DNA of 35,017 bases from a virus. A model generated the notes under the pieces. That model had not been told where the DNA came from, did no database searches, and saw nothing but the letters and a program-made list of their open reading frames with translations. The first letter of the stretch is position 1. Each line of letters opens with the position of its first letter. The position numbers and the translations under genes were made by a program. This document shows positions 15,454 through 23,792 of the stretch, in pieces. The stretch is taken from positions 1-35,017 of IMG/VR virus record IMGVR_UViG_3300021375_000090; one strand, given 5' to 3'.

Positions 15454-15675
15454 CTATAATTTTTGTTTTGCTGAGTATATAATGTAGCACTCACACCCAT
15501 TTTTGTTTACTTTATTGAAAATATTTTTTTGATGCATTACATCACAGAGATGTGCATCACGCTCAGACAGTTCATTTAATTTTAAGCCGCCGAACAATTC
15601 AGCCTGATCATATAGTTGTGTTTCAAACTTGTTAATTAGACTTAAAATATTATCTTTACCTTTTACTGCTTTCAT
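15454..15675 (-). CDS. Uncharacterised protein (73 aa)
   Basis: The 73-aa product begins MKAVKGKDNILSLINKFE and has a helical N-terminal half and two cysteines near the end (NGCECYIIYS). The ATG overlaps the stop of the 235-aa gene as ATGA, which argues for coupled translation. No motif or family is recognised. Confidence 0.65.
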   Translation of the reverse strand: MKAVKGKDNILSLINKFETQLYDQAELFGGLKLNELSERDAHLCDVMHQKNIFNKVNKNGCECYIIYSAKQKL

Positions 15676-16379
15676 ATCTTTTGCTGATGCCTTGACTTTT
15701 TAGGCTTGCCGTATCCGCCTGTTTGCAGAGTAGCCTCGGCATGCATTGCTGCCATATGTTTTTTGTACTTCTTAGTACCTTTTTTATGTGGACTTTTACC
15801 TTCAGGCATAGTATCTGCTTCTTTTAATCTTGCTGAATGTTGCATTGCTGCTTTCTCAGAATCAAATGTACCGTGGTCTTTGCCATTAATTTTTAAATGA
15901 AATTTTGGCTTCATTGAATCACCGGATTTAGTAAGTACAATTTCCTTACCATCGCGATTCATAATCATTGGATTTGCTTTACCTTCATCTATTATTTTTG
16001 GTGTAAACTCTTGCATTACATCTACAATACTGCCAGTACCACTATCGTATTCATTACCTTGTGGGTCTAACACTATCCAAGCATTGTCATCGGCACTTGC
16101 ACCTTCTTCGTAAGCATTTATAACATAGCCATTGCTGAGTTCAATTGGTGTATCACCGTATTCCCATGCACTAATGGCCATCAACACTTCTTGATGTGGT
16201 AACTGAGGAACGTCTGCTTGGCCTCCAAAGTTGCCTGATACAACATCTTCAGTTTTCTTTTTCTTGTTTTTAGAAAAGACACTTGGATTAGGTCTTTTTT
16301 GCATAGCACCCAAAGGAGCTGCAACGGTAGCAATACCACCTGCACTAGTTGTTTCTTGTATAATGTCGTTGATTTTCAT
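15672..16379 (-). CDS. Putative internal protein with targeting-like leader (235 aa)
   Basis: The ATG at 16379 is preferred over a frame to 16427 that would overlap the ParB-like gene; it gives 235 aa. The start MKINDIIQE followed by TTSAGG is one of the clearest examples of the shared leader in this block: basic residue 2, hydrophobic 3, acidic 5, I-I-x-E at 6-9. A globular part follows (SAWEYGDTPIELSNGYVINA and a Gly-rich turn), then a Lys/His-rich tail (SPHKKGTKKYKKHMAAMHAE). The basic tail could bind DNA. A GGTAAATA late-promoter variant is 5 nt before the ATG. Function unknown. Confidence 0.65.
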   Translation of the reverse strand: MKINDIIQETTSAGGIATVAAPLGAMQKRPNPSVFSKNKKKKTEDVVSGNFGGQADVPQLPHQEVLMAISAWEYGDTPIELSNGYVINAYEEGASADDNAWIVLDPQGNEYDSGTGSIVDVMQEFTPKIIDEGKANPMIMNRDGKEIVLTKSGDSMKPKFHLKINGKDHGTFDSEKAAMQHSARLKEADTMPEGKSPHKKGTKKYKKHMAAMHAEATLQTGGYGKPKKSRHQQKI

Positions 16380-16384
16380 ATTAG

Positions 16385-16392
16385 TATTTACC
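16385..16392 (-). promoter_or_regulatory. Late promoter variant GGTAAATA, 5 nt before ATG
   Basis: GGTAAATA on the minus strand followed by CTAAT and the ATG at 16379. It deviates from TATAAATA at the first two bases, so this is the weakest of the three close-spaced cases. Confidence 0.4.
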
Positions 16393-16393
16393 G

Positions 16394-16942
16394 TTATTTC
16401 TTTTTGCCGCCTTTCATGTTGGCACACCAGTGATACATTTTGCCTCGCTCACCTGAATACTTTTTGGCTTTTGCTCTCAGACTACTTACCGAACCTTTGC
16501 AACTGGCTCCTGCTTTTTTGACTCTGCCTGGGCGACTCTTGCCTTTCACTTTGCCATCAGCAAAGTTTTCGTATGTCTCTTCGTCTCTGGCTTTACTACT
16601 GTAATGTTTTATTAATTCTTCTATAGTAGCATCGACTCTAATTGCTTTAACTTTATCTAAGTCTAATTCTAATGCTACATCATATCTATGATGTCCGTTG
16701 ACAATAAAATTATTTTTGTCTATAATTATAGGTCGTATACTACCGTCATCAAAGCCACGCTTTGCTTTGTCCTTTAATCCTTTTACACGTTGCTTTTGCA
16801 CAGACTTTAAATTAGACACTGATATGTTTCCTAATTTATATGAGAAAGGGCCGTCGTCTAGATCAGGTTGCCTAATTTGAGGCATAATCTTTCGAGGAAA
16901 GTTTTTTTCTTGCTCCGGCCTATCTAACTCTGCAAGTCTCAT
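16394..16942 (-). CDS. ParB/Srx-like protein with conserved basic C-terminus
   Basis: The 182-aa product has a ParB-type core: SIRPIIIDKNNFIVNGHHRY at residues 68-87, where NGHHR corresponds to the DGHHR nucleotide-binding or catalytic box of ParB/sulfiredoxin folds. Members bind CTP or act as nucleases or ADP-ribosyl or phosphoryl enzymes, so function cannot be fixed. The C-terminal part (SRPGRVKKAGASCKGSVSSL then KKYSGERGKMYHWCANMKGG) has two Cys and many basic residues and looks like a separate DNA- or protein-binding element. The N-terminus MRLAEL resembles the leader of its neighbours but lacks I-x-E. The ATG overlaps the preceding stop as TAATG. Confidence 0.75.
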   Translation of the reverse strand: MRLAELDRPEQEKNFPRKIMPQIRQPDLDDGPFSYKLGNISVSNLKSVQKQRVKGLKDKAKRGFDDGSIRPIIIDKNNFIVNGHHRYDVALELDLDKVKAIRVDATIEELIKHYSSKARDEETYENFADGKVKGKSRPGRVKKAGASCKGSVSSLRAKAKKYSGERGKMYHWCANMKGGKKK

Positions 16943-19900
16943 TATCTCATTGATACCTGTACTGCTGGTCCGTTCATTTTGTCACCCCAATCTAATGAAC
17001 CTAATTTAAACTTGTCTAGGTGATTTTTATAATTGTCAACCTGGAATGCTAAACTTTTCTTACCACCAAGTTTTAAGAATAAGAACATATCAAACTGTTT
17101 TGCCTTAAGAATGTTTGCATAACTACTATAAGATATCTCGCCTGCTAATGTACTCGATTCTGCACGATCCATACTAGCATAATTCTTAACTATATATGCT
17201 ATCATAGATTTGTCCCCATTTATAAATGTTTTTTCAAACAATTCTTTTATATAGGCTTGTCCTGCTCCTGCTGCAAGTGTATCTAATTGAGTAGCAATAT
17301 CCAAGAAGTGTGTTCCTGCTCTACTACCTGCGTTACCACTTGGTAAACGTTGTGGTCTATCTTCTGGTGCAATTTTAAACTTGTCGTAAACTGCATCTAA
17401 TTGAGGCTGTCCGTAGTCGGCGTTACTATTTTTAAGTCTGCCACCACCACTTGACTTCTCACCTTTAACTTCAACTTCCACGCCATCAATTTTTAAATCA
17501 CCTACACTAGCAAATGTAATGTTAGGTGCTAACAGTGCAAGACCGACTTCGCCTGGTCCTCTATTAGAGCCTTCAATATTGAGTGCAATGTTAAACATGT
17601 TATCATATAGTTCTGTTATAAATGCTGTACTAACTCCTTCGGCACCTTTTAGCCATTGATCCCATGTTGATGCACCGTCGGCCATTAAAACTTTAGTATC
17701 AACATAGCTCACTTGTCCGTATGTGGAAAGAAAGTTTTCGATGTCGTCAAAATCACCCTTAGTATTCATAATTGCTTTTACGAACTCTGGTAGTACACCT
17801 TTATAACTGTAGTCTGCTTCAGGTGCTGTTTTATCTGGCTTTAAGAAATCTTCAGGGTGTACTCTTTCATGGTTTTCAGCATCTGTTCTCATAAAACGAT
17901 ATACTCGTTGTACGAATGCTGGATTGTCTTTTAATTTATCTATAATAAAATTAAATCTTTCTTTATCTCTGTCTAAGTCATCCTCTGACAATATGCTTTC
18001 TTTAAGTCCTGCTTTTTGTTTAATAGTAGGATGTACTTTGTTTTGCACAAAGCCTTTGAATATAGAACGCAAATCAGTATCTGGTCCTGCACCACTAGCG
18101 GCTTCTCTGAAAGCTCTAATCATACTAGGATCAGGTACTACAAAATATGCTTCCATTTGTGCTTTTAAATCACTAGCAAGTAACGGAACATTTAGTAACT
18201 CTCGTATCTTCTTTTCTGGTGAGTTGTCTGGTACTGCACCCTCTCCCATTGCTGTTCTATAAGAGTTTTTGTTTGTACTAAATCTATCGCCTATTACTTT
18301 ATGCCCTTCACCACTTAACAGTAGGTCCCACATCATTTTGACTACTCCGTCTTTGGATTGTAGTCTTTCTAAAGCACCGGAAAACCATGCAACTTTTTTT
18401 GGTTCCATTGGTCTAGTGCTTTCTTTATTGGAAATTAACTTCAAAGCATATTTTTTAATTTTGTCTAAATCATCCATACTTTGCAATTTATACAAGTCGT
18501 CTGTAGTAAAATTAAAATCTTTTTTACCTTCTACATACTTAACTTTATTACCAGACTTGTTAGGGTGTTCAAAACCTTTGCCTTTCTTTTTCTTGGATAC
18601 TTTTAATGCTTCGTTTATCTTTGTAGCATCTACTTTACTTAACACTGATAATTGTTCTTTTAATGTTAACTGATTAAACTTTGTAAACATGTTATTACTC
18701 TCTTCTATATTACTAAACCTAATATTCATTTCTTGGCTCATGTATTGTCTTTCTGACGCATCAACTTCGTGGTGTGTTCCAATTATGTATGGAGTCTTTT
18801 CTCCTGAAGCAGGAGCTGGATTGAAATCACGTTCTCTGTAAGGCAAGAATCCATACTTCTTACTAAAAGCATCTATCTTTATTTTAGCCTCTACTGTCTG
18901 TTCTTGGTATCTTTCGGCTTTTTGTTTTCTGTGAACTATTAAATCTTTTATTCTTTCTATTTTTTCTGCTTTTGCAGTATCCTCTGCACTTTCATTAGTA
19001 TCAACTCCGCCTGCTTTGTATGCCGATACCATTGATGATATTTCATCCCACTGTACAGGATTGCCACCGTTTTCCTTGTTGTACACTAATGCATTTAGAA
19101 CATCTTGTTTTGCATTATTACTTGTTTCTAAGTTGTTAATCCATCTTGCTAGTTTTACAGCATTAACTCTTGGATTGTCCATGAAGTGACCGAATCCAGT
19201 GAACCACATTTTTTTATAGAGAGGAAAATCATTTTCCGCCATCTCGATTGCTGCTTGATTACTAAAAGTAGATGGGTCATTATCACTGGCATCTGAGCTA
19301 CCTGTTGCACCTAGTTCTTTTAGTTCTTGTTCGTAGTCAGCAACCATTTTAAGTTCGCCCTGGGCATCAATCATTCCTTCATTATAATTGTATAATTCTC
19401 TATATACTTCACTATGTTCATCGCGATCAATAACTTTAAAATCTTCTGCTTTAAACTTTTTACCAGGAGGCGTCTTTATTGGAGCATCTGACATAAGTTT
19501 GTTGCCCATTTCTGTTTGTAGCCAATTGTAGTATGGTACTGGTAAGTACATAATGTCAACCGCGTTGTCATACTTAACAGTAAAGTCCGGTACCGGTGCT
19601 TTTCCTACTTTAACTTTAAATGTACTATTAAATGCATCAGCAAACTTTTTCATGCCGTCATGGTAATTTGACCCGCCTCTCTGTAAAAAAGGCACATACT
19701 GTTTACTTGCTAAAAATTCTTTATAAAGAGAATCAGGTGTAAATCCAAAATCTTTCATTGCTTGTCTAAAGGCACCTATTTGTTGTACTTTAACAGGATT
19801 ACGATTCTTGCCTGTTGCTATAGAACTTAATAGATAACCAAAAGCAGTAAGACTATAATTTCGTGCTCTGTCATTCCAGCTCTCTTCTTCTTCTTTAATA

Positions 19901-21978
19901 ATACTTTCTTCTGCATTCTCTCTTTTAGATCTTGCAAGAGCATTGTATGCTATAGCAAGAGCGTCTATAGCATCAATGTAATGTTGTTTGCTTAATATTG
20001 ACTTGAATGCATCCACTACTTTTTTATCAGTGTGTTCTGGGTCTATTCTGCTAGATGCTCTTTCGTCTTCTTCTGGGTCAATAGCATCTAACTTATTAAC
20101 AAAACGAAATAATGCTTTAATATAGTCTTCTCTAAAAACATTTTCATCATGTCCTGCCAGCATTGTGGCTGCATATCGTATTGTTGTTTTAGCAACCTTG
20201 TCGAAGTTTCTATGGTAACTATCACCACCTGCTATACGAAATTCAATTAATCCGTTGCCATCGTTGTTAGTTGCATCTTTAAAGTTAATGCTACTAAACT
20301 TACCAGCACTAATGCCGTCTTTGAGCATATCCTCTAGTGCTGAAAGAGATTTTTGATCTTTGTAATTAGCACTTAAATTTTGCATGTATTGTTGTATTTC
20401 TTTTACTTGTGACTTAGTATAACTGTTACCATCTCTGTTAAACTGTTGTAACAAATATTTGTCACCAAGTAATAATGCAATCTTTAATTTGTTTACTGGT
20501 TCTACATCGCCCGCCATACTCATTGTAACATGTAAACCAGTAGATCTATTTGTATCTACATTTCTGTCACTCCAATGAGAAAATAAACTTTTCATTTCGG
20601 CAAGCATTTCTGTTGGGGTGTCGTACACTGGCGAAATAATTTCAGCACCCATGCCGTCACCATCGATACTGCTGTCGTCTTCTACTCGCCAGTAATCATT
20701 GTCAACTTGTATACCGCTGTGATAATCTCCTGCTTCGACGTGGTCTGATATACTTGAGTTAACGGCCCAGTCCCGAATCTGATCTGCAACTTCTTCCATG
20801 CTACCTTGGCTGTTACTGTAAAGAAATATGTCTAAGTCGCCGAGTAACGATTGCCAGTTGCCGTTGTATTCTTCGTTACACCAATCATCTTCATCAATGT
20901 TGCTTAATGCTCTATCCCAGGCTTCGTCCCACTGCTCGCCATTGTCTCTGATATCGTCTGCTAACCATTCTAAGTAAGCATCTTCACGTTCAGCCTCAAC
21001 AAATTCTCTGGCCCATGCGTCTTCTTCCCAGTCGCTTCGTTCTTCTATTTCTTCCTGTGCTTGACGATCATCTTGATCTTCTAAGCCCTGTAGTACCATT
21101 TCTTTGTACTCAGTTACATCATCCATGTTAACTTCGTATGAAACATAATTATCTAAATAGTCAGGATCTTCTTTGCGTTCGTCCACTAGCTCTGCTATTA
21201 CATCACTTTCATACTCATAAAACTTGTCTGACTCTTGTAGCCATTCTCTGAATGCTTCACTCACATGATCAACACTTCTGGAGCCTTCTTGATCATATAT
21301 TAGATCTTGTACTCCGTTCCAGTTTTCGCCATATAAGAAATCTTCATCGTCGCTTTCACTTGAAAAACCTTCCCATACTGTTTCTGCTTCAAAACCACAT
21401 CTAATGTTTGCGTTTAATGAATCTTTTGCAACCTTAGGACTATTGAAATTTATTTCAAATATTGGATCACCTTGTTGGATATATTTTTGTGCTCTGATTA
21501 ATCTTTTGATTTTACTTTTAATTTTTTGTTTACGCTTTAGACCTTTGTTGAGATCTGATTTTTCTGTTACTGCTTGTTCTTCGCCTGGTAGTGTGATATC
21601 ATCTTCAGGATCTAATGTATAAAATTCTTTGTTTTTTTGATTTTGTACAACAACTGCATCTTTGTTTAGGCCAGTGTTTACAGGACTCATTACTTTAACA
21701 GTATCGCCTTTTTCATCTTGGTATTCAAAGTCTTGAGCTAACTCTTTTGCTTTTGATATAATTGGTTCTGGGGTTGTTGGCTCTTGGGTATTGCTTTTAT
21801 TTTGCTGGCTGCTAGGACTAACTTGTGGCTTGTTTACACCTGACTTAGGTGGCTTAGATGCCGCTGTTGCTTTAGCAGTTGAGCCTGTTTTTTGTTGTGA
21901 TGTAGGTGTACTAGCACCACTATTCATGCCGTATTCGGTGATTAAAGATCTAATAGTTCGTATATCTTTTGCTTTCAT
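16942..21978 (-). CDS. Giant polyvalent protein: amidoligase-like plus nuclease-like domains
   Basis: The 1678-aa product starts MKAKDIRTIRSLITE (possible cut after Glu15), then a Ser/Thr/Pro/Gln linker to about residue 75. Residues about 190-605 fit an amidoligase (COOH-NH2 ligase, glutamine-synthetase fold): GFEAE with Glu197 and Glu199, VEDDSSIDG around Asp435, EIISP at 446-450, GLHV at 481-484 and IEFR at 578-581. A highly acidic helical insert (about 205-400) splits the domain. The middle is helical and unrecognised. Residues about 1474-1510 fit a PD-(D/E)XK nuclease core: Glu1477 in GPGE, Asp1494 in GDLKIDG, Glu1503 and Lys1505 in VEVEVKG. One polypeptide with such mixed enzymes resembles injected polyvalent phage proteins. 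No ribosome site is obvious. Confidence 0.75.
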   Translation of the reverse strand: MKAKDIRTIRSLITEYGMNSGASTPTSQQKTGSTAKATAASKPPKSGVNKPQVSPSSQQNKSNTQEPTTPEPIISKAKELAQDFEYQDEKGDTVKVMSPVNTGLNKDAVVVQNQKNKEFYTLDPEDDITLPGEEQAVTEKSDLNKGLKRKQKIKSKIKRLIRAQKYIQQGDPIFEINFNSPKVAKDSLNANIRCGFEAETVWEGFSSESDDEDFLYGENWNGVQDLIYDQEGSRSVDHVSEAFREWLQESDKFYEYESDVIAELVDERKEDPDYLDNYVSYEVNMDDVTEYKEMVLQGLEDQDDRQAQEEIEERSDWEEDAWAREFVEAEREDAYLEWLADDIRDNGEQWDEAWDRALSNIDEDDWCNEEYNGNWQSLLGDLDIFLYSNSQGSMEEVADQIRDWAVNSSISDHVEAGDYHSGIQVDNDYWRVEDDSSIDGDGMGAEIISPVYDTPTEMLAEMKSLFSHWSDRNVDTNRSTGLHVTMSMAGDVEPVNKLKIALLLGDKYLLQQFNRDGNSYTKSQVKEIQQYMQNLSANYKDQKSLSALEDMLKDGISAGKFSSINFKDATNNDGNGLIEFRIAGGDSYHRNFDKVAKTTIRYAATMLAGHDENVFREDYIKALFRFVNKLDAIDPEEDERASSRIDPEHTDKKVVDAFKSILSKQHYIDAIDALAIAYNALARSKRENAEESIIKEEEESWNDRARNYSLTAFGYLLSSIATGKNRNPVKVQQIGAFRQAMKDFGFTPDSLYKEFLASKQYVPFLQRGGSNYHDGMKKFADAFNSTFKVKVGKAPVPDFTVKYDNAVDIMYLPVPYYNWLQTEMGNKLMSDAPIKTPPGKKFKAEDFKVIDRDEHSEVYRELYNYNEGMIDAQGELKMVADYEQELKELGATGSSDASDNDPSTFSNQAAIEMAENDFPLYKKMWFTGFGHFMDNPRVNAVKLARWINNLETSNNAKQDVLNALVYNKENGGNPVQWDEISSMVSAYKAGGVDTNESAEDTAKAEKIERIKDLIVHRKQKAERYQEQTVEAKIKIDAFSKKYGFLPYRERDFNPAPASGEKTPYIIGTHHEVDASERQYMSQEMNIRFSNIEESNNMFTKFNQLTLKEQLSVLSKVDATKINEALKVSKKKKGKGFEHPNKSGNKVKYVEGKKDFNFTTDDLYKLQSMDDLDKIKKYALKLISNKESTRPMEPKKVAWFSGALERLQSKDGVVKMMWDLLLSGEGHKVIGDRFSTNKNSYRTAMGEGAVPDNSPEKKIRELLNVPLLASDLKAQMEAYFVVPDPSMIRAFREAASGAGPDTDLRSIFKGFVQNKVHPTIKQKAGLKESILSEDDLDRDKERFNFIIDKLKDNPAFVQRVYRFMRTDAENHERVHPEDFLKPDKTAPEADYSYKGVLPEFVKAIMNTKGDFDDIENFLSTYGQVSYVDTKVLMADGASTWDQWLKGAEGVSTAFITELYDNMFNIALNIEGSNRGPGEVGLALLAPNITFASVGDLKIDGVEVEVKGEKSSGGGRLKNSNADYGQPQLDAVYDKFKIAPEDRPQRLPSGNAGSRAGTHFLDIATQLDTLAAGAGQAYIKELFEKTFINGDKSMIAYIVKNYASMDRAESSTLAGEISYSSYANILKAKQFDMFLFLKLGGKKSLAFQVDNYKNHLDKFKLGSLDWGDKMNGPAVQVSMR

Positions 21979-21989
21979 AATTATCTATT

Positions 21990-22274
21990 CTAACGTCTTT
22001 TGTTAAGAGTCTTCAACCTCTTTGCTGTAGGATTAAATCTTTTAGTTCTACGAGCTTTACGAATCATTCTCTTGCCCATTTTGGCTTTTGTTCTTCTCAG
22101 CGTCATACGCTTTTTGAGATCAATTGGCTTTGCACATTGACTTGGATTAGCAACAACTCTGCCTGCTCGTGGACCGCTTGTACAACGGACAGCACGTTTA
22201 ATCTTGTTGCCCATACGGCGCCAAACCATACGAGCTTCGAGGATTTCTCCCTCTACTATTTCATCAAGTCTCAT
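21990..22274 (-). CDS. Very basic internal/DNA-binding protein (94 aa)
   Basis: I start at the ATG at 22274, which overlaps the previous stop as ATGA, giving 94 aa. The leader MRLDEIVE/G and a second site EILE/A at residues 10-14 both fit the prohead-protease rule (I/L)-x-E. After residue 14 the protein is strongly basic, with a C-terminus made mostly of Lys and Arg (KKRMTLRRTKAKMGKRMIRK). Cys42 and Cys53 (equivalents in VRCTSGPRAG and PSQCAKP) flank a conserved-looking loop. This composition suggests a histone-like capsid-internal protein that neutralises packaged DNA; the role is inferred. Confidence 0.75.
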   Translation of the reverse strand: MRLDEIVEGEILEARMVWRRMGNKIKRAVRCTSGPRAGRVVANPSQCAKPIDLKKRMTLRRTKAKMGKRMIRKARRTKRFNPTAKRLKTLNKRR

Positions 22275-22522
22275 CCTAATAAGCTCTCTAATAATATTGC
22301 TATTGTACCCAGCAATGAAGTAACAGTAACAGCAACTATGCCAATAATCCATCCTTCCATTTTATTTAATCTTTGCTTAGTATCATCTTTAAATTCACGC
22401 AACTCAGTTGTTATTGCTTCAATACGAAGCATGTCAGCAATGATGTGTGCTTCAATGTTTCCTGAGTATGCCGGTAGTGATTCAGCAGCTTGATCTAACT
22501 CTGGTTTTGTTTTCTTTGGCAT
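22271..22522 (-). CDS. Coiled coil plus C-terminal membrane helix (XhlA-like)
   Basis: The 83-aa product has a helical, charged middle (residues about 30-55, ADMLRIEAITTELREFKDDT and following) and one transmembrane helix near the end (WIIGIVAVTVTSLLGTIAIL, about 58-77). This layout is that of XhlA-type holin accessory proteins: a coiled coil followed by a single C-terminal helix. The match is in layout and size, not in a diagnostic motif. The start follows the preceding stop by one base, and the end overlaps the basic-protein ATG. A lysis or membrane-anchoring role is possible. Confidence 0.55.
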   Translation of the reverse strand: MPKKTKPELDQAAESLPAYSGNIEAHIIADMLRIEAITTELREFKDDTKQRLNKMEGWIIGIVAVTVTSLLGTIAILLESLLG

Positions 22523-22523
22523 G

Positions 22524-22928
22524 TTATAATAAATCCTGTTTTGTGAATTCCATGTTTACTGAATTCTTTGTATCTATTGTGCCTGCATTTAATACAATAC
22601 CGTCTAGTTCATTTGATAATGTATCAATACTATGCACACTCTCACGCTCAAAAGCAAATTTAAAAATCCAGCCAGCACCTGTCATAGTTGGTGCTCCATA
22701 TCCTTCTAGTACATTAGCACCTACTCCGCTTAATGCAACTGGCTTGTTCATGATAATTGGCATAGCTCTTAAGCCAATAACTTGAACAACACTTTCAAAA
22801 TCTTTTTGCGTATCGTCTGTAAAATCACCAGTATGTGTAATGTCTAATGATGTATATAATGTGTAAAATTCTATGTTTCCTGTTACGACTTCTTGGCTGT
22901 TCATTGCGCCTGATCTATTTAATGTCAT
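22524..22928 (-). CDS. Uncharacterised late protein (134 aa)
   Basis: The 134-aa product (MTLNRSGAMNSQEVV...) is of mixed alpha/beta composition with no visible motif or membrane segment. It starts from ATG at 22928 with the ribosome site CGGAGA and a late promoter at 22950-22957, and heads the transcript that continues through the membrane protein, the basic protein and probably the 1678-aa gene. The content (many Val, Gly, Asn) fits a virion component. Not recognised. Confidence 0.7.
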   Translation of the reverse strand: MTLNRSGAMNSQEVVTGNIEFYTLYTSLDITHTGDFTDDTQKDFESVVQVIGLRAMPIIMNKPVALSGVGANVLEGYGAPTMTGAGWIFKFAFERESVHSIDTLSNELDGIVLNAGTIDTKNSVNMEFTKQDLL

Positions 22929-22949
22929 GTGTGTCTCCGTATATTGTAC

Positions 22950-22957
22950 TATTTATC
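22950..22957 (-). promoter_or_regulatory. Late promoter GATAAATA
   Basis: GATAAATAG on the minus strand, 21 nt upstream of the ATG at 22928. It lies between this gene and the terminator at 23001-23025. Confidence 0.7.
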
Positions 22958-23000
22958 ATCAAACCGTTGACAGGTATCTAAAAATTTTTGCTGGTCAAAA

Positions 23001-23025
23001 AAAAGCACTCCGAAGAGTGCTTTTT
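23001..23025 (-). terminator. Rho-independent terminator after the 97-aa gene
   Basis: AAAAGCACTC pairs with GAGTGCTTTT around a CGAA tetraloop, with T-runs on both sides, so it may work in both directions. Very stable for this AT-rich genome. Confidence 0.9.
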
Positions 23026-23070
23026 AATGTGACGCCTTGCAACATCACGTTCCTAAGGTAGTAAGGAATT

Positions 23071-23364
23071 CTAGCCGGAAAAGGAAGTTACCCCAGCCCA
23101 TGCACAGCCAGTAACACCAAATGCGTTAGTAGCGTCATCAGCAATTGCTGGGCCACCTTCGTATGCAATGTATATTGCTGTAGTTGCATCTACTGAGAAA
23201 CCTTCAATACCAGTAATAGTGTAGTTTTGTACAGTTATTGCTTGTATTAAAGCATCCATTTTCTCTTGGGTCATGTTTGTTGAAACTGTTGCAGTTGCAA
23301 TATGTATTATTCTACCGAAACCATTTAAGTCTTCGGTGAAACCATTTACTCTTGTTTGTGCCAT
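23071..23364 (-). CDS. Small late monocistronic protein A (97 aa)
   Basis: The 97-aa product begins MAQTRVNGFTEDLNGFGRII and has alternating hydrophobic stretches (IIHIATATVS, YTITGIEGFSVD, TAIYIAYEGG) that suggest a small beta or alpha/beta domain. It shares the MAQ start, size and a central VEG/IEG turn with the two following genes, so the three may be diverged paralogs. It has its own late promoter (23410-23417), the ribosome site CGGAGT and its own terminator. That arrangement predicts high expression; a capsid or tail decoration protein is a reasonable guess. Not recognised. Confidence 0.7.
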   Translation of the reverse strand: MAQTRVNGFTEDLNGFGRIIHIATATVSTNMTQEKMDALIQAITVQNYTITGIEGFSVDATTAIYIAYEGGPAIADDATNAFGVTGCAWAGVTSFSG

Positions 23365-23409
23365 TTTGTTACTCCGATTTGAACGGGCTTACCTGTTGCC
23401 CTATGCAAA

Positions 23410-23417
23410 TATTTATC
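23410..23417 (-). promoter_or_regulatory. Late promoter GATAAATA for small protein A
   Basis: GATAAATAT on the minus strand, 45 nt upstream of the ATG at 23364 and just after the terminator at 23431-23459. Confidence 0.7.
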
Positions 23418-23430
23418 TTATTATAGCCAA

Positions 23431-23459
23431 AAAAAATCCCCACAAAGTGAGGATTTTTT
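23431..23459 (-). terminator. Rho-independent terminator after the 80-aa gene
   Basis: A-run plus ATCC and CAC pair with GTG and GGAT plus a T-run around a 3-nt loop with one internal mismatch. Located 20 nt after the stop of the 80-aa gene. Confidence 0.8.
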
Positions 23460-23478
23460 AAACATAAATGTTTGGATA

Positions 23479-23721
23479 TTAACCGAATGTTGCGATTAAT
23501 GTAGTACCTGTGATTGAAGGTGTTGCCGCCGCGCCTTGTACAGCGATGTGACTACCACTTACTAATCCTTCAACTGCTACAACTACAAAGCCTTCTACTT
23601 GTGCTTCTGCACATGCCGCTTCAACTGTTACTGCTGTTACGTCATCTACTTCTAAGATGTGAGTTGTACCTACGAATCCGTTTGCTGCTCTTACAGCTGC
23701 ATTTGGGTTTGCTTGTGCCAT
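23479..23721 (-). CDS. Small late monocistronic protein B (80 aa)
   Basis: The 80-aa product (MAQANPNAAVRAANGFVGTT...) is Ala, Val and Thr rich with almost no basic residues. Hydrophobic strands (VTAVTVEAACAEA, GFVVVAVEGLVSG) point to a compact domain that could self-assemble. It shares start, size and the VEG-loop with its neighbours A and C. The ribosome site TAGGAGA is near consensus, the late promoter is at 23771-23778 and a terminator follows. Length and expression signals resemble decoration proteins such as T4 Soc, but no sequence similarity can be claimed. Confidence 0.7.
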   Translation of the reverse strand: MAQANPNAAVRAANGFVGTTHILEVDDVTAVTVEAACAEAQVEGFVVVAVEGLVSGSHIAVQGAAATPSITGTTLIATFG

Positions 23722-23770
23722 TGTTGTTCTCCTAAATATAATGTAGAGCTAATTCTTTACTCTATGTACT

Positions 23771-23778
23771 TATTTATC
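23771..23778 (-). promoter_or_regulatory. Late promoter GATAAATA for small protein B
   Basis: GATAAATAAG on the minus strand, 49 nt upstream of the ATG at 23721. Confidence 0.7.
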
Positions 23779-23792
23779 AATCTAGTCATAAA

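Noticed and set aside
15041-15490. 149-aa version of the gene at 15041
   Set aside because: It would overlap the 73-aa gene by 36 nt. The ATG at 15430 has a late-promoter element 5 nt upstream.
23051-23061. TCCTAAGGTAG, as in the I-CeuI site of 23S rRNA
   Set aside because: Only 11 bases agree and the flanks do not continue the rRNA sequence. It lies in the 3' end of a small gene's transcript and is probably chance.
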